Shown here piece after piece: positions 24,955 through 34,261 of a stretch of 64,000 bases of DNA; the first letter of the stretch is position 1; every line of letters starts with the position of its first letter. Made by a program: the position numbers and the translations under genes. Under the pieces are notes generated by a model, which was not told the origin of the DNA, did not search any database, and was given only the letters and a program-made list of their open reading frames with translations. The DNA comes from Microcoleus sp. FACHB-DQ6 (GTDB lineage: Bacteria > Cyanobacteriota > Cyanobacteriia > Cyanobacteriales > Microcoleaceae), in NCBI GenBank assembly GCA_014695175.1, contig JACJNV010000260.1:21420-85419 (forward strand), written 5' to 3'.

Positions 24955-26463
24955 ATGCTTTTTCCCCGATCGAGCGGCATTTTACTCCACCCCACATCCT
25001 TTCCCAGTCGATTTGGCATGGGAGACATGGGAATAGAAGCATATCGCTTTATTGACTTTTTAGTAGAGAGCGACCAGCAATACTGGCAGGTACTGCCGCT
25101 GGGGCCGACAGGATACGGCAATTCTCCTTATTCGTGCTATTCAGCAATGGCGGGAAATCCGCTGCTGATCAACCCAGAACTGCTGCGGGACGAGCAATTG
25201 CTCGCAGATGAAGACTTCGCTAATTTGCCAGAATTTCCGCTGGATTATGTAGACTTCGAGCGGGCGATCGCCCTGAAAGTGCCTTTGCTCAAAAAAGCTT
25301 GCGAAAACTTCAAAGCCAAAGCATCCCCTATCCAGCAAAAAGAATTCTCAGCTTTTTGCGAAAGCAAAGAGAATTGGCTGGAAGATTACGCCTTATTTAT
25401 GGCACTAAAAGACAACTTTGGCGGTGTTAGCTGGAACAACTGGGAACCAGAAATTGCCCGTCGAGAACCCGAGTCTCTAGAGAAGTGGCGCCAGCAGCTA
25501 AATGCTGAGATTTATTACTACAAATACGTCCAGTTTGAGTTTTTTCGCCAGTGGACGGAGTTGAAACGCTATGCTAACCTGCGGGACATTAAAATTATTG
25601 GCGACATTCCGATTTATGTAGCTCACGACAGCGCGGATGTGTGGTCTCATCCAGAAATATTCTGCTTGGATGAAGCCACCGGAGAAGCAGCTTTAATGGC
25701 TGGAGTTCCCCCTGATTACTTCAGCAGTACAGGTCAATTGTGGGGCAACCCAGTCTACAATTGGGAGAAGTTGCAAGCCAATAATTTCGAGTGGTGGGTG
25801 CAGCGTTTTGAAGCGATTTTCGCTTATGTAGACGTGACTCGGATCGACCACTTTCGAGGATTTGAGGGTTACTGGGCGGTGAAGCGCGGGCAAGAAACTG
25901 CTATGTACGGAGAGTGGATTAAAGCGCCGGGAACAGCTTTGTTGGATGTAATTAACGAAAAGTTTGGCAACTTGCCGATTATCGCTGAGGATTTAGGGGT
26001 AATTACTCCAGAAGTGGAAGCTTTGCGCGATCGGTTCGAGTTTCCGGGAATGAAGATTTTGCAGTTTGCTTTTAACTCAGGCCCGGGCGAGCCTTTTTTG
26101 CCTTTCAATTACGATCGCAACTGCGTAGTTTACACCGGCACTCACGACAACGACACGACTGTCGGATGGTTCAATCAACTGCAACACTACGAAAGAGATG
26201 ACGTTTATCGTTATTTGGGCTGCATCGATCCCCAAGGAATTCACTGGTCTTTAATCCGCATGGGTTGGATGTCTGTTGCTAATTTGGCAATTGTGCCGTA
26301 TCAAGACTTGTTGGGTTTGGATACAGACGCGCGGATGAATTTTCCTGGGAAAGCAGAGGGAAATTGGGGATGGCGGTATCGACCTGAAGCTTTGAATTGG
26401 GAAGTGCGCGATCGGCTCAAAACCATGACTTACATCTCCGGGCGCGCTCCTAATAAACATTGA
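24955..26463 (+). CDS. malQ: 4-alpha-glucanotransferase (amylomaltase)
   Basis: A 502-residue GH77 enzyme that transfers alpha-1,4-glucan segments during glycogen and maltooligosaccharide metabolism. Family signatures: RSSGILLHPTSFPSRFGMGDMG at the N-terminus, WQVLPLGPTGYGNSPY, GDIPIYVAHDSADVW, AGVPPDYFSSTGQLWGNPVYNW, the nucleophile region TRIDHFRGFEGYW, acid/base IIAEDLGVITPEV and YTGTHDNDTTVGW. Length is typical of bacterial and plastid types (about 500 residues) without the long N-terminal extension of E. coli MalQ. Cytosolic. Monocistronic by context. Confidence 0.97.
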   Translation: MLFPRSSGILLHPTSFPSRFGMGDMGIEAYRFIDFLVESDQQYWQVLPLGPTGYGNSPYSCYSAMAGNPLLINPELLRDEQLLADEDFANLPEFPLDYVDFERAIALKVPLLKKACENFKAKASPIQQKEFSAFCESKENWLEDYALFMALKDNFGGVSWNNWEPEIARREPESLEKWRQQLNAEIYYYKYVQFEFFRQWTELKRYANLRDIKIIGDIPIYVAHDSADVWSHPEIFCLDEATGEAALMAGVPPDYFSSTGQLWGNPVYNWEKLQANNFEWWVQRFEAIFAYVDVTRIDHFRGFEGYWAVKRGQETAMYGEWIKAPGTALLDVINEKFGNLPIIAEDLGVITPEVEALRDRFEFPGMKILQFAFNSGPGEPFLPFNYDRNCVVYTGTHDNDTTVGWFNQLQHYERDDVYRYLGCIDPQGIHWSLIRMGWMSVANLAIVPYQDLLGLDTDARMNFPGKAEGNWGWRYRPEALNWEVRDRLKTMTYISGRAPNKH

Positions 26464-26600
26464 TAGTGGAGAAGGGGCAGTTGGTAATGGGTAAGGGGTA
26501 AGGGCTAAGAAGTCAATAAAGACGGACATTCTTATTAAAAGCTGTGGACTGCCAGCTATTACCTATTCCCGATTACCCCTTAACAATTACCACTTAACAC

Positions 26601-27482
26601 TTACCCTTCATTCTTTGGCGGTGCTGAAGGCTTGAGTTCGTTTGCTTTAAAAACAACTTCTTTGGCGACTCCAGGATCTCCAAGTTGTTCGGCTTGTCCG
26701 TTATTAACAGCAACCATTACCCCACCAGCGTTACCTGCTACTACTACCAATTGCTTTTGAGCCCCCCAGGTGCGAACAGTCCCTGAAGGCAAAGTTCCCT
26801 CAAACTCTGTTTTACCATCGACTTCAACCTGCATCCACGATTCTGCTTTAAAAGTGACGTTAACCATGACTGGTTTATTGCCAGATTTATTTAAATTTTG
26901 ACCTGTTCTTACTGCTTCGACAGCCTCGTAACTATCCGGTTTCTGATTGTGTGAGGATCTCGATGCCTCAGCAGCTAAACGAGCTTGTTCTTGTTGCCCA
27001 AGCGCTAGTTCTTCGGCTCCCCTACCGTTTTTTGCGGTAACAGAACCGCTCATCAACTGAGATAAGACATTGACCGAACAGATAATTAGAAATGTGTAAA
27101 AGAGGTAGAGGTGCATCGGTCGCAACTGAGGCCCATCTTGCCAGGATAGCTTCGTTCTCGATCGGGCCGGCGGTTCGATCGGGAAAAAGTCGGCAAACTG
27201 AGTTCCGTCCAAACCCATTGCTTCAGCGTAGCGCTTGATCAAACCCTGAGTGTAGACGGGTTCGGGAAGTTGGTCGAGTTGACCGTCCTCAATGGCTTGC
27301 AGCAGATTCCGCCGAATCATTGTTACCACGGCTACTTTGTCCAAACAAATCGAGTGCTGTTCGCGGTACTGGCGGAGTTGAGCCCCAATTTCCGCTAGCT
27401 TCTTCTGAGCTGGTTCGGGATCTTGGGAATATAGTTTATTCTTAGTTGTTTTGAAGAATAAAAACAATAAATTCTTTGTCAT
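26601..27482 (-). CDS. RodZ-like helix-turn-helix membrane protein
   Basis: A 293-residue RodZ-family protein: cytoplasmic HTH_25 domain (about 29-95; IGAQLRQYREQHSICLDKVAVVTMI, LEDGQL..LPEPVYTQGLIKRYAEAMGLD), one TM helix (about 123-143, MHLYLFYTFLIICSVNVLSQL), a variable linker, and an extracytoplasmic DUF4115 beta domain (about 205-275, VNVTFKAESWMQVEVDGKTEFEGTLPSG). RodZ links MreB to the cell-wall elongation machinery; many cyanobacterial homologues are less certain. ATG 27482 is selected since it overlaps the upstream stop as ATGA; the extension to 27542 would run into the previous gene. Confidence 0.88.
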   Translation of the reverse strand: MTKNLLFLFFKTTKNKLYSQDPEPAQKKLAEIGAQLRQYREQHSICLDKVAVVTMIRRNLLQAIEDGQLDQLPEPVYTQGLIKRYAEAMGLDGTQFADFFPIEPPARSRTKLSWQDGPQLRPMHLYLFYTFLIICSVNVLSQLMSGSVTAKNGRGAEELALGQQEQARLAAEASRSSHNQKPDSYEAVEAVRTGQNLNKSGNKPVMVNVTFKAESWMQVEVDGKTEFEGTLPSGTVRTWGAQKQLVVVAGNAGGVMVAVNNGQAEQLGDPGVAKEVVFKANELKPSAPPKNEG

Positions 27483-28273
27483 ATGCTGTGCTCCTGGGAA
27501 TTTACTGGCACGCTTATTGATGTTAGGTTGACTAGATTCCATAAATAAATAATTTCCGCATCTTCTAGGGGTCGGCAGCAGCCTGGTGGCAATATTGGCG
27601 AACCGGGCCGCTGCAATTGAATCGGGCCGATGGCTGTGCGGTGCAGGCGCACCACGGGATATCCCAACAGCTCGGCAGTTCGCCGAATCTGGCGGTTTCT
27701 GCCTTCTGATAGAATGACTTCTAACAGAGTTTCGTCAAGCGCGCGATCGATAACTTTAACTTTCGCGGGCAAAGTTTTCCTGCCGGACAAGATGATGCCC
27801 TGACGCCACGTTTGTAGTATGCGTTCCGGGGGATCGCCCCGTACCCACACCTGATAAGTTTTGGCGATCGAGTGACGCGGATGGGTCAAACAAAATGTCA
27901 GCTTACCATCATTGGTAAGCAAGAGGGCGCCGGTGGAATCTGCATCTAAGCGTCCTACGGGGTGGATGCCTTGACCGGAGCGCAGTTGGGGTGGCAGCAA
28001 GTCGAGAACTTTCGATCGGGCCCTGGGATCGCTGCAAGTTGAAACTACGCCTGCCGGTTTGTTGAGCAACAGATAGACCTTTGCGGGTCGCTCCGTTGGT
28101 TTCACCGGGACTCCATCGACTTGGATGAGATCGCGATCGGGATTCGCTTTTTCTCCTAAGCGAACAATATTGCCATTAACTCGGACTCGTCCAGCTACAA
28201 TCATCTGTTCTGCAAGACGGCGAGAGGCAATGCCCCACTGGGCGAGGATTTTTTGCAGCCTTTCATCAGACAT
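27479..28273 (-). CDS. RsuA/RluB-family rRNA pseudouridine synthase
   Basis: A 264-residue pseudouridine synthase. An N-terminal S4 RNA-binding domain (residues 4-55, RLQKILAQWGIASRRLAEQMI) is followed by the catalytic domain with VYLLLNKPAGVVSTCSDP, the catalytic Asp110 in HPVGRLDADSTGALLLTNDG, and LEVILSEGRNRQIRR. It isomerises a uridine in rRNA; RluB (23S U2605) is the most probable identity, with RsuA-type 16S modification as alternative. ATG 28273 starts MSDERLQK, as in the family; the 16-codon upstream extension is unsupported. The 3' end overlaps rodZ by 4 bp. Confidence 0.9.
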   Translation of the reverse strand: MSDERLQKILAQWGIASRRLAEQMIVAGRVRVNGNIVRLGEKANPDRDLIQVDGVPVKPTERPAKVYLLLNKPAGVVSTCSDPRARSKVLDLLPPQLRSGQGIHPVGRLDADSTGALLLTNDGKLTFCLTHPRHSIAKTYQVWVRGDPPERILQTWRQGIILSGRKTLPAKVKVIDRALDETLLEVILSEGRNRQIRRTAELLGYPVVRLHRTAIGPIQLQRPGSPILPPGCCRPLEDAEIIYLWNLVNLTSISVPVNSQEHSI

Positions 28274-28890
28274 GACGGGAGTGTGGAAATCCCCAACGAG
28301 CCAACGGTGGGGAGGAAACACGACACGGTTAATTGATTAACCGTACTAGCAATGCTCAATTCCTGCTTGGGAATAAATTATAATGCTGACCAATTATTAC
28401 AGGACGCCCGACAAGAGTGCAGATTGTCCTTGTGCCCGGTGCAGATTGTCCTGATGGCATTACCCTGAATGCTGTGCAAAAACTACGAGGAAAAGACTCG
28501 CGGCAGGCACAGGTTTGCACCGTTGGTTGCGGCCGGTTTGAAAGGTTTGGGTCTGACCCGACCATAAACCAACACTACCATAAATCCCGTACTCCTGGTT
28601 AAATTTATACGCTCGATCGCGAATTTTTCAGCGGGATCGCACAACTCGTGAATTACCCCAATATCCCAAGGGGGAAAAGGTGAGAAGTTTTCTGCTTCTG
28701 GCGTTGCCGATCCCAGATTTCTGCTTGGTTTTGGAGTTAATCGGACTTGTGTTCATCAACCCGGTTTCTAAGGAAAATCAGAGGTTGACAGCGGTCTATC
28801 TGTGCAGAAACCGGGTTTTTGAGGCCGGATGTGCAAGTTCTAGTTAAATTTCTGTGCTTGAATATTAAGGTTTATATTCTGAAATTGTTT
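28274..28890. other. 617-bp stretch with a dispersed repeat and no firm gene
   Basis: Divergent spacer between the pseudouridine synthase and the DUF2993 gene. It contains direct copies of GTGCAGATTGTCC at 28417 and 28439, and the AACCCGGTTTCT inverted repeat at 28758-28817. A 61-codon GTG-started frame at 28417-28602 is open but resembles nothing I know and lacks an RBS. Confidence 0.4.
28758..28817. repeat. AACCCGGTTTCT inverted repeat
   Basis: AACCCGGTTTCT (28758-28769) and AGAAACCGGGTT (28806-28817) are exact inverse complements, followed by TTTT. Related pairs occur at 43593-43678 and 49060-49087, and a single arm at 15277. Confidence 0.8.
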
Positions 28891-29682
28891 ATGACTGTCG
28901 ATCGAAACTCTCTTCAATTTGACAATAGAGATGGGGCTGGTGGGTCTGGTGGGACTGTTAATCTCGGCGAGGAGCCGGGGAAACCAACGCCTAGTCAAGG
29001 CAGCCGGATCGCGAGCGCGGTTCTGTCTCCGGCGGTGCAGTTGTGGCTGCGATCGCAAGTTCAGCAGGTGGACGAGTTGAAGGTGAAAATTGAGGGGAGC
29101 GATCGACAAATCTTCAGCGGTGCGATCCCCAAGGTCACGGCTGCCGCTCGCGGTGCTGTGTATAAAGGACTACATCTAACTGAAGTGGCGATAGAGGGCT
29201 GCGGCATTCGCATCAACCTCGGTCAAGCTCTCAAAGGCCAACCCCTGCGCCTCCTGGAATCCGTTCCCGTGACAGGCGTTTTGAGGCTCAGCCAAGCGGA
29301 TTTGAATGCGTCACTGAAAGCGCCTTTGCTTGCTGATGCTTTGAGCGAATTTTTGCTGCCAATGCTGCCACTGGCAGATAGGGAACAGTCGCTGAAGTTG
29401 CAAAATTCGCAGATTGTAATTGAGGCGGGTTTGTTGACGCTTTCGGCGGCAATTTTGCGCGCTGGCGGTAGGCAAATTCCTTTTGTATTGCGGACTGGTT
29501 TGCGGATAGCCAGCGGTCGCGAATTGATGTTTGAAGAACCAGAAATCGAAATGGATGGAGAATTAAAGAGCAGTGATTTCAATGGTTTTAAAATTGATTT
29601 TGGGCCGGAAGTTGAGATAGAAGAGTTGATTTTGAGTCCGGGGGAGATTGTTTGTCGGGGAGGAATTAGAGTGTTGCCTTAG
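28891..29682 (+). CDS. DUF2993 (LmeA-like) protein
   Basis: A 263-residue protein of the DUF2993 family, related to mycobacterial LmeA, which binds phospholipid. Typical segments: [86 protein letters not shown]-like C-terminus. No signal peptide is visible with ATG 28891, so in cyanobacteria it may be cytosolic or peripheral. ATG 28891 is chosen because the 24 upstream codons (from GTG-like 28819) overlap a dispersed repeat arm. Function unknown in cyanobacteria; a lipid-related role is inference, mildly supported by convergent cdsA. Confidence 0.82.
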   Translation: MTVDRNSLQFDNRDGAGGSGGTVNLGEEPGKPTPSQGSRIASAVLSPAVQLWLRSQVQQVDELKVKIEGSDRQIFSGAIPKVTAAARGAVYKGLHLTEVAIEGCGIRINLGQALKGQPLRLLESVPVTGVLRLSQADLNASLKAPLLADALSEFLLPMLPLADREQSLKLQNSQIVIEAGLLTLSAAILRAGGRQIPFVLRTGLRIASGRELMFEEPEIEMDGELKSSDFNGFKIDFGPEVEIEELILSPGEIVCRGGIRVLP

Positions 29683-29689
29683 TTCGTTA

Positions 29690-29741
29690 ACAGTTGACAG
29701 TTGACTGTTGACTGTTGACTGTTGACTGTTGACTGTTGACT
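29690..29741. repeat. STRR array TGTTGAC
   Basis: Seven or so tandem TGTTGAC/AGTTGAC heptamers follow the DUF2993 stop. The inverse form (GTCAACT) recurs at 31228-31260 and 43078-43108. Confidence 0.85.
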
Positions 29742-29782
29742 TTAACCTGATTCCTCGGCAGATCCTGGGAATACATACCCCA

Positions 29783-29868
29783 CGCCCATGCCCAATTCCC
29801 AATGCCCAATTCCCAATTCCCAATTCCCAATTCCCAATTCCCAATTCCCAATTCCCAATTCCCAATTA
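29783..29868. repeat. STRR array CCAATTC
   Basis: About eleven tandem copies of CCCAATT(C) run up to and provide the stop codon (TTA, read as TAA on the minus strand) of cdsA. A GGGCATT relative is present at 55807. Confidence 0.85.
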
Positions 29869-30783
29869 CCGATTAATTAAAAAAGAGTCGATCGCGGGCA
29901 AAAATAAAGTCACAAAATAGTAGACTAAGGGCGCGGTAAAAACATAACTGTCGGTACGATCGAGAATGCCACCGTGACCGGGGATCAACTGTCCCGAATC
30001 CTTAACACCGGCGTCTCGCTTCATCATCGACTCAGTTAAATCTCCCAACAGGCTAGCAACGCCAATTAACAGACCAAAAGCAGCCCCAGTATACGGCCAC
30101 CCCGGCCAGTGTAAATACCAAGACCCAACGACGGCCACGGCGATGCTGCCGCAAACTCCAAATACGGCACCTTCAACAGTCTTTTTGGGGCTGATGTGGG
30201 ATAGGCTAGTGCGCCCGAAGAATTTGCCGACAAAATAAGCCCCAATGTCAGCGGCCCAGATGCAGAAGAAAGCCAGCAGCAGCGAAGTCAATCCTAAAGA
30301 TATGTGGCTGGAATTTGTCCAAGATGGGGACGGGTAAATGTTAACCGGCAAATTGCTTGCTACTGCTTGCGAAAGTTGGGTTGTAGCAAGATTGGCTGGG
30401 TCGAGGCCGACTCGCAGCCGTATCCAATAGCTGGGCAAATAACCGCCGTAGAACAATCCTAAAATTGAGGAGGCAATATCGGCGATCGTCGATAATTTAG
30501 GTTGGAATAACAGGTAGAAACAGATTAAGGTTCCCGCTAAGGGGAACATGGCATCTACGAGTTCCGGTGCTAGGGCGGCAGTAATTAATAGCCCTTGACT
30601 GACAGCTAAGGTAGTTTTGGCAGCGGGTGCAATGCCTTTAGCCCTGGCTAATTGAAAATATTCCAATTGGCCTAGGTAGACGATGACTCCAAAGCCGACG
30701 GTGAAGTACCATCCGCCCATAATAATCATTCCCAAAGCAAGGGCGATCGCAACTATTCCACTCAGGATACGAGACCAAGGCAT
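29866..30783 (-). CDS. cdsA: Phosphatidate cytidylyltransferase
   Basis: A 305-residue polytopic membrane enzyme that makes CDP-diacylglycerol from phosphatidate and CTP, the precursor of phosphatidylglycerol. The C-terminal CDS signature is complete: [21 protein letters not shown] followed by [10 protein letters not shown]. About eight hydrophobic helices are visible, among them [41 protein letters not shown] and [19 protein letters not shown]. Length agrees with cyanobacterial CdsA. The ATG follows a heptamer array by about 37 bp; the stop codon lies in another array, so both borders of this gene have been invaded by repeats. Confidence 0.95.
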   Translation of the reverse strand: MPWSRILSGIVAIALALGMIIMGGWYFTVGFGVIVYLGQLEYFQLARAKGIAPAAKTTLAVSQGLLITAALAPELVDAMFPLAGTLICFYLLFQPKLSTIADIASSILGLFYGGYLPSYWIRLRVGLDPANLATTQLSQAVASNLPVNIYPSPSWTNSSHISLGLTSLLLAFFCIWAADIGAYFVGKFFGRTSLSHISPKKTVEGAVFGVCGSIAVAVVGSWYLHWPGWPYTGAAFGLLIGVASLLGDLTESMMKRDAGVKDSGQLIPGHGGILDRTDSYVFTAPLVYYFVTLFLPAIDSFLINR

Positions 30784-31263
30784 AAAATGAATTTCTCTTG
30801 CAGACGGCGGTGGGTAATTCGATTTTAGATTTTAGATTTTAGATTTTAGATTTTAGATTCTAGATTTACTCCACAGATGAATCTGGGAGATTGAACTAGG
30901 GTCTAAAATTTTGGGTGGCTCACGACGATTGTCGGCGGCTTGTATCCGTTTTTGGGCGGTGTCATTCGACGCAAGGATGCCAGGATGTAAGGATTATTAG
31001 GGTACGTTTTCCTCCCTTGCACAGCCAAGCCCAATACCCAACTGGCGATGATCCAAAATCTCAACTCAGGGGGTCAATCCAGCTAGGGTCGCCCTTATTC
31101 TAAGTATGAAGGTTAATTGAACGTAAAAAAGGTTAAGAATTACATTTAGGAATGGGCATAGGGCCTAAAAGCATGGGACATGGGGCATTGGAGGCAGACC
31201 TTGGAAGGGGATTGGTAACAAATAACCAATAACAACTGTCAACTCTCAACTGTCAACTAACTT
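30784..31263. other. 480-bp stretch between cbiT and cdsA with heptamer arrays
   Basis: Contains an ATTTTAG array at 30820-30871 just 5' of cdsA and a GTCAACT array at 31228-31260 just 3' of cbiT. No open frame is convincing. The size and repeats make co-transcription of cbiT and cdsA doubtful. Confidence 0.5.
30820..30871 (-). repeat. STRR heptamers in the 5' leader of cdsA
   Basis: Seven units of ATTTTAG (CTAAAAT on the transcribed sense). Same family as 12703, 14969, 17797 and 56181. Confidence 0.85.
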
Positions 31264-31857
31264 CTAATCGAGCTTTTCGCCACTGAGAATAAATATGGGA
31301 TTGACGGCGGCAAAGGTTTGACTCAGGCCGCGAGTCTCCAAGCGGTTGACGGCGGACTGGACTACTTCGATGTTCCGGACTTGTAACTCGGCGAAGCCTT
31401 CGGAAAGGGCGTAAAGATTTTCTAAATTCGAGGCTGTGGCGACCACTCTACCGTGGGGTTGCAAGTACCGCCAGACTTCTTGGAGAATGGCTTTAATGGG
31501 GCGACCTCCTTCGATGCAGACTCGGTGAGGGGTTTGGGGCAGGTTTTCCAGGCATTCCGGGGCACTGCCTTCTATGACTTCTACGTTGTCGAGCTCGAAT
31601 CGATCGCAATTTCTGCGAATCAAGCTTGCTACTTCTTCGTCCCTTTCGACGGCAATAATCCGACCTTTGGGACACAGCAAACCTGTTTCTACGGCGATCG
31701 TACCAGTACCTGCACCGATGTCCCACACCACTGAATCTGCTTGCAGCCGCAAGTGGGAGATTAACAGCAGTCGGACTTCTCGCTTACTCATGGGAATTCC
31801 CGGTAAACGTTCAAATAAGTCATCCGGGATGCCTGGAGTGACGTAGGGCCAAAGCAT
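31264..31857 (-). CDS. cbiT: Precorrin-6Y C15-methyltransferase, CbiT type
   Basis: A 197-residue SAM methyltransferase resembling CbiT, the decarboxylating C15-methyltransferase of corrin-ring synthesis. It starts with PGIPDDLFERLPGIPMSKREVR, the family's conserved N-terminus, then VVWDIGAGTGTIAVETGLLCP (SAM motif I), IIAVERDEEVASLIRRN and VCIEGGRPIKAIL. In many cyanobacteria CbiT is separate from CbiE, as seems to be the case here since no CbiE domain is fused. I looked for a cobalamin riboswitch in the 102 bp upstream and saw none; instead ATTTTTG heptamers (31865-31886) lie directly before the start. Confidence 0.9.
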   Translation of the reverse strand: MLWPYVTPGIPDDLFERLPGIPMSKREVRLLLISHLRLQADSVVWDIGAGTGTIAVETGLLCPKGRIIAVERDEEVASLIRRNCDRFELDNVEVIEGSAPECLENLPQTPHRVCIEGGRPIKAILQEVWRYLQPHGRVVATASNLENLYALSEGFAELQVRNIEVVQSAVNRLETRGLSQTFAAVNPIFILSGEKLD

Positions 31858-31959
31858 AGTTATATTTTTGATTTTTGATTTTTGATTGAAGCAAGACGGC
31901 AGTTGGAACTCGTGGAAGAATTAGTAGAAATTCTGCCAATTTCCCCCAAGCCTTAATAT

Positions 31960-33522
31960 TTACTGTCGCACAACCTTGAGAGTTTGGAGGTTTCTATCGC
32001 TACAACCTGTGATTTTGCCGCCGGCGGCAAGGATTTGTTGCAGGTAGTCAACGGCTTCTGGGGTAATGATTTCACCGGGCATCAGGACTGGTATTCCTGG
32101 GGGGTAGGGACATATGAGTTCGGCGCACAGGCGATCGACTGCTTTATCTGCGGGTACTGTTTCCGCTGGGAAAAAGAAGGCCTCGCGGGGGGAGAGGAGA
32201 GGGGGAGAGGGGGAGAGTGGGAGAGTGGGAGATTGGGCAAATCTTCCATGGGACATCGGACTTCTTCTCTCGGACTTCTTCTTTCGGACTTCTTCCTTCT
32301 TCCTGACATCCGTTACATCTTGTACAGTGCTCGTTGCCGAACTTCCTTCTTCCTTCTTCCTTCTTCCTTCTAAAAGAGTACAAGCTTTAACTAAATTGTC
32401 AATATCTAATTCTGTATTTCCCAAGCTGATAATAAATGTTAGATGTTGGGGCATGGGAAGTTCTGCGGTGACGGCGAGTTGAGAGTGCAGAATTTCATCT
32501 GCTGCAAATCCTGTGATTCCTAAATCTGATACTTTTACTGTTAGCCTGGTGCGGTCTAATGCTGCAAAACCAGGTGTATTTAACGGTTCTAAAACTGATA
32601 AGCCGGGAATTTGACTGATGCGCGATCGCGCTTTTTCGGCTAGCAGTAAAGTTTGGGTCATTAACTGTTCGCCGTGGAGTGCGATTTGTTGGCGGGCTGC
32701 GTCTAGGGATGCTAATAGTATGTAACTCGGACTGGTAGATTGTACTAGCTGCAATGCTCTATTTAATTTTTGGATATCTATGCGAGATCCCTTGACGTGC
32801 AGCATCGATGCTTGTGTCATTGCACCGAGGGTTTTGTGGATTGATTGTACTGTTAAATCGGCGCCTGCTGATAGTGCGGGTTCTGGCAAGTTTGGATGAA
32901 AGTTAAAGTGCGCGCCGTGGGCTTCGTCTACTAATAACGGTATGTTGTATTGATGGGTAATTTTGGCGATCGCCCGCAAATTCCCGCAGACGCCGTGATA
33001 GGTTGGGTAAACCATCATTACTGCTTTGGCGTCGGGATGTTGTTCTAATGCGGAGGCTGTGGCTTCTGGGGTGATGCTGTTGGCAATATCCCAAGTGCGA
33101 TCGTACTCGGGATTGACAAAAATCGGAATTGCACCGGATAAAATTAAACCTGAAATCGCCGAGGAGTGGATATTTCGAGGTAGGATAATTTTATCTCCTG
33201 GGCCGCAAGTCGCTAAGATGGCAGCGATAATTCCGCAAGTCGAACCGTTGGCCAAAAACCGAGTTGATTTTGCTCCAAATGCTTCGGCTGCTAAGTCTTG
33301 AGCTTCGGCAATTGCACCTTCAGGATTAAAGAGATTGTCTAACTCCGGCAATTCCGGCAAATCCGAGCGAAATACTGTGGCACCGAATAAGTCAACTAGC
33401 GGCCCTGAAATTCCTTGTCCGCCTTTGTGTCCTGGGGCGTAGAATGGGGCGTGCGGATGATTTGTGCGATCGCGCAAAGCATCTAATAGGGGAGTTTTTG
33501 TTTGAGAGTTTGCTGGTGACAC
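31960..33522 (-). CDS. Orn/Lys/Arg decarboxylase-family PLP enzyme with in-frame repeat insert
   Basis: A 520-residue fold-type I PLP enzyme of the ornithine/lysine/arginine decarboxylase family (speA/cadA-like short form). Visible: PFYAPGHKGGQG near residue 26, LANGSTCGIIAAIL (90-102), VYPTYHGVCGNL, VDEAHGAHF, and the PLP lysine Lys230 in VQSIHKTLGAMTQASML. The C-terminal domain resumes at REAFFFPAETVPADKAVDRLC and CPYPPGIPVLMPGE. Between them, residues 386-446 are translated repeat (Lys/Glu- then Ser/Pro-rich) absent from the family. GTG 33522 (VSPANSQTKTPLLDAL) is taken as start; the 44-codon upstream extension is unsupported. Substrate (Arg, Lys or Orn) cannot be told; polyamine synthesis is the usual role. 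Confidence 0.85.
   Translation of the reverse strand: MSPANSQTKTPLLDALRDRTNHPHAPFYAPGHKGGQGISGPLVDLFGATVFRSDLPELPELDNLFNPEGAIAEAQDLAAEAFGAKSTRFLANGSTCGIIAAILATCGPGDKIILPRNIHSSAISGLILSGAIPIFVNPEYDRTWDIANSITPEATASALEQHPDAKAVMMVYPTYHGVCGNLRAIAKITHQYNIPLLVDEAHGAHFNFHPNLPEPALSAGADLTVQSIHKTLGAMTQASMLHVKGSRIDIQKLNRALQLVQSTSPSYILLASLDAARQQIALHGEQLMTQTLLLAEKARSRISQIPGLSVLEPLNTPGFAALDRTRLTVKVSDLGITGFAADEILHSQLAVTAELPMPQHLTFIISLGNTELDIDNLVKACTLLEGRRKKEEGSSATSTVQDVTDVRKKEEVRKKKSERRSPMSHGRFAQSPTLPLSPSPPLLSPREAFFFPAETVPADKAVDRLCAELICPYPPGIPVLMPGEIITPEAVDYLQQILAAGGKITGCSDRNLQTLKVVRQ
32185..32367 (-). repeat. Repeat-derived 61-codon insert in the decarboxylase
   Basis: On the coding strand this reads GGAAGAA units, GGAAGTTCGGCAACG, TGTAACGGATGTCAGGAAG, a GAAGAAGTCCGA array, and CTCTCCCACTC heptamers. 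The first part matches the intergenic repeats at 14797 and 50305. Length is 183 bp, a multiple of three, so the frame survives. Confidence 0.85.
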
Positions 33523-33880
33523 GATTAATCTTGATGGCTGTATTTGATATCTAAGTAGAGCGATATGAAAAAACCATAATATCTTGTAGGGACGGGTTGA
33601 GCGAGTACATTTACTCTCAGGCAGTTTCTTGCTGTACTCACGCGCCCTCCCCATCTAATGTTTATTTGTAACCCCCTACTTAGTTTAATGGCCCCGGTAG
33701 AATTTTATGCTGAGTTAATAGTTAATTATAGCTATTTAGATAGATGTGTCCGCCGCAATCTTTAGTTTAAAATTATGAGATAAAACAATACCACAACTCA
33801 GTTATTTTTGTTTACAGATATAGCTAGAAGTGGCGACCAAATGTTTGTGGAACATCTCTATTAGCGAGCAAAACACTAAG
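33523..33880. other. 358-bp intergenic stretch
   Basis: Between the decarboxylase start and the proline-rich frame. AT-rich around 33710-33830. Nothing recognised beyond a GCGAGTACATTTACTCTC-like imperfect inverted segment. Confidence 0.3.
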
Positions 33881-34129
33881 ATGATTTTTCCCAACCCTAG
33901 TCCGTTTCCAGGCCCGCAGATTCCCAGTACCGAACCGGGGCTGCCGACTATACCCGCATCGCCACCAGTGCCGGGTCCCGTACCCGAACCGATTCCCGGG
34001 ATAGTACCGGAACCGGTACCTGCGCCAATTCCGCAGCCAATTCCCGAACCGGTGCCGGAAACTGTACCCTCTCCGATTCCTCAAACAGTGCCGGAACCTA
34101 TTCCTCAGACAATCCCTGAACCTGTGTAA
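33881..34129 (+). CDS. Proline-rich PEP-repeat small protein
   Basis: An 82-codon frame from ATG 33881 whose product is almost entirely P-E-P/P-x-P repeats (for example PVPEPIPQTIPEPV at its end). Third codon positions vary among the repeats (CCG, CCA, CCC, CCT; GAA constant; ATT/GTA/GTG alternation) while the peptide pattern is kept, which favours a translated gene over simple DNA repeat. No signal peptide or RBS is obvious; GTG 33830 is an alternative start. Function unknown; a structural or envelope-associated spacer is possible. Confidence 0.45.
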   Translation: MIFPNPSPFPGPQIPSTEPGLPTIPASPPVPGPVPEPIPGIVPEPVPAPIPQPIPEPVPETVPSPIPQTVPEPIPQTIPEPV

Positions 34130-34261
34130 ATTATGTTTTAGCCGATCGCGAAATTTAAGATTGTTTGTGAGGTCGATCGCAAAAACCGGTTTCTCTAAAG
34201 TCCCCAATCATTTTGTTGAATATCAGACTTGAAAAAACTCGGTTTTTGCCTAAATTATCGA

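Noticed and set aside
28417-28602. 61-codon GTG-started frame with Cys residues
   Set aside because: No Shine-Dalgarno site, no family resemblance, and it contains internal direct repeats (GTGCAGATTGTCC) typical of non-coding DNA here.
31858-31959. Cobalamin riboswitch upstream of cbiT
   Set aside because: The spacer is only 102 bp, filled partly with heptamers, and no B12-box-like sequence was seen.
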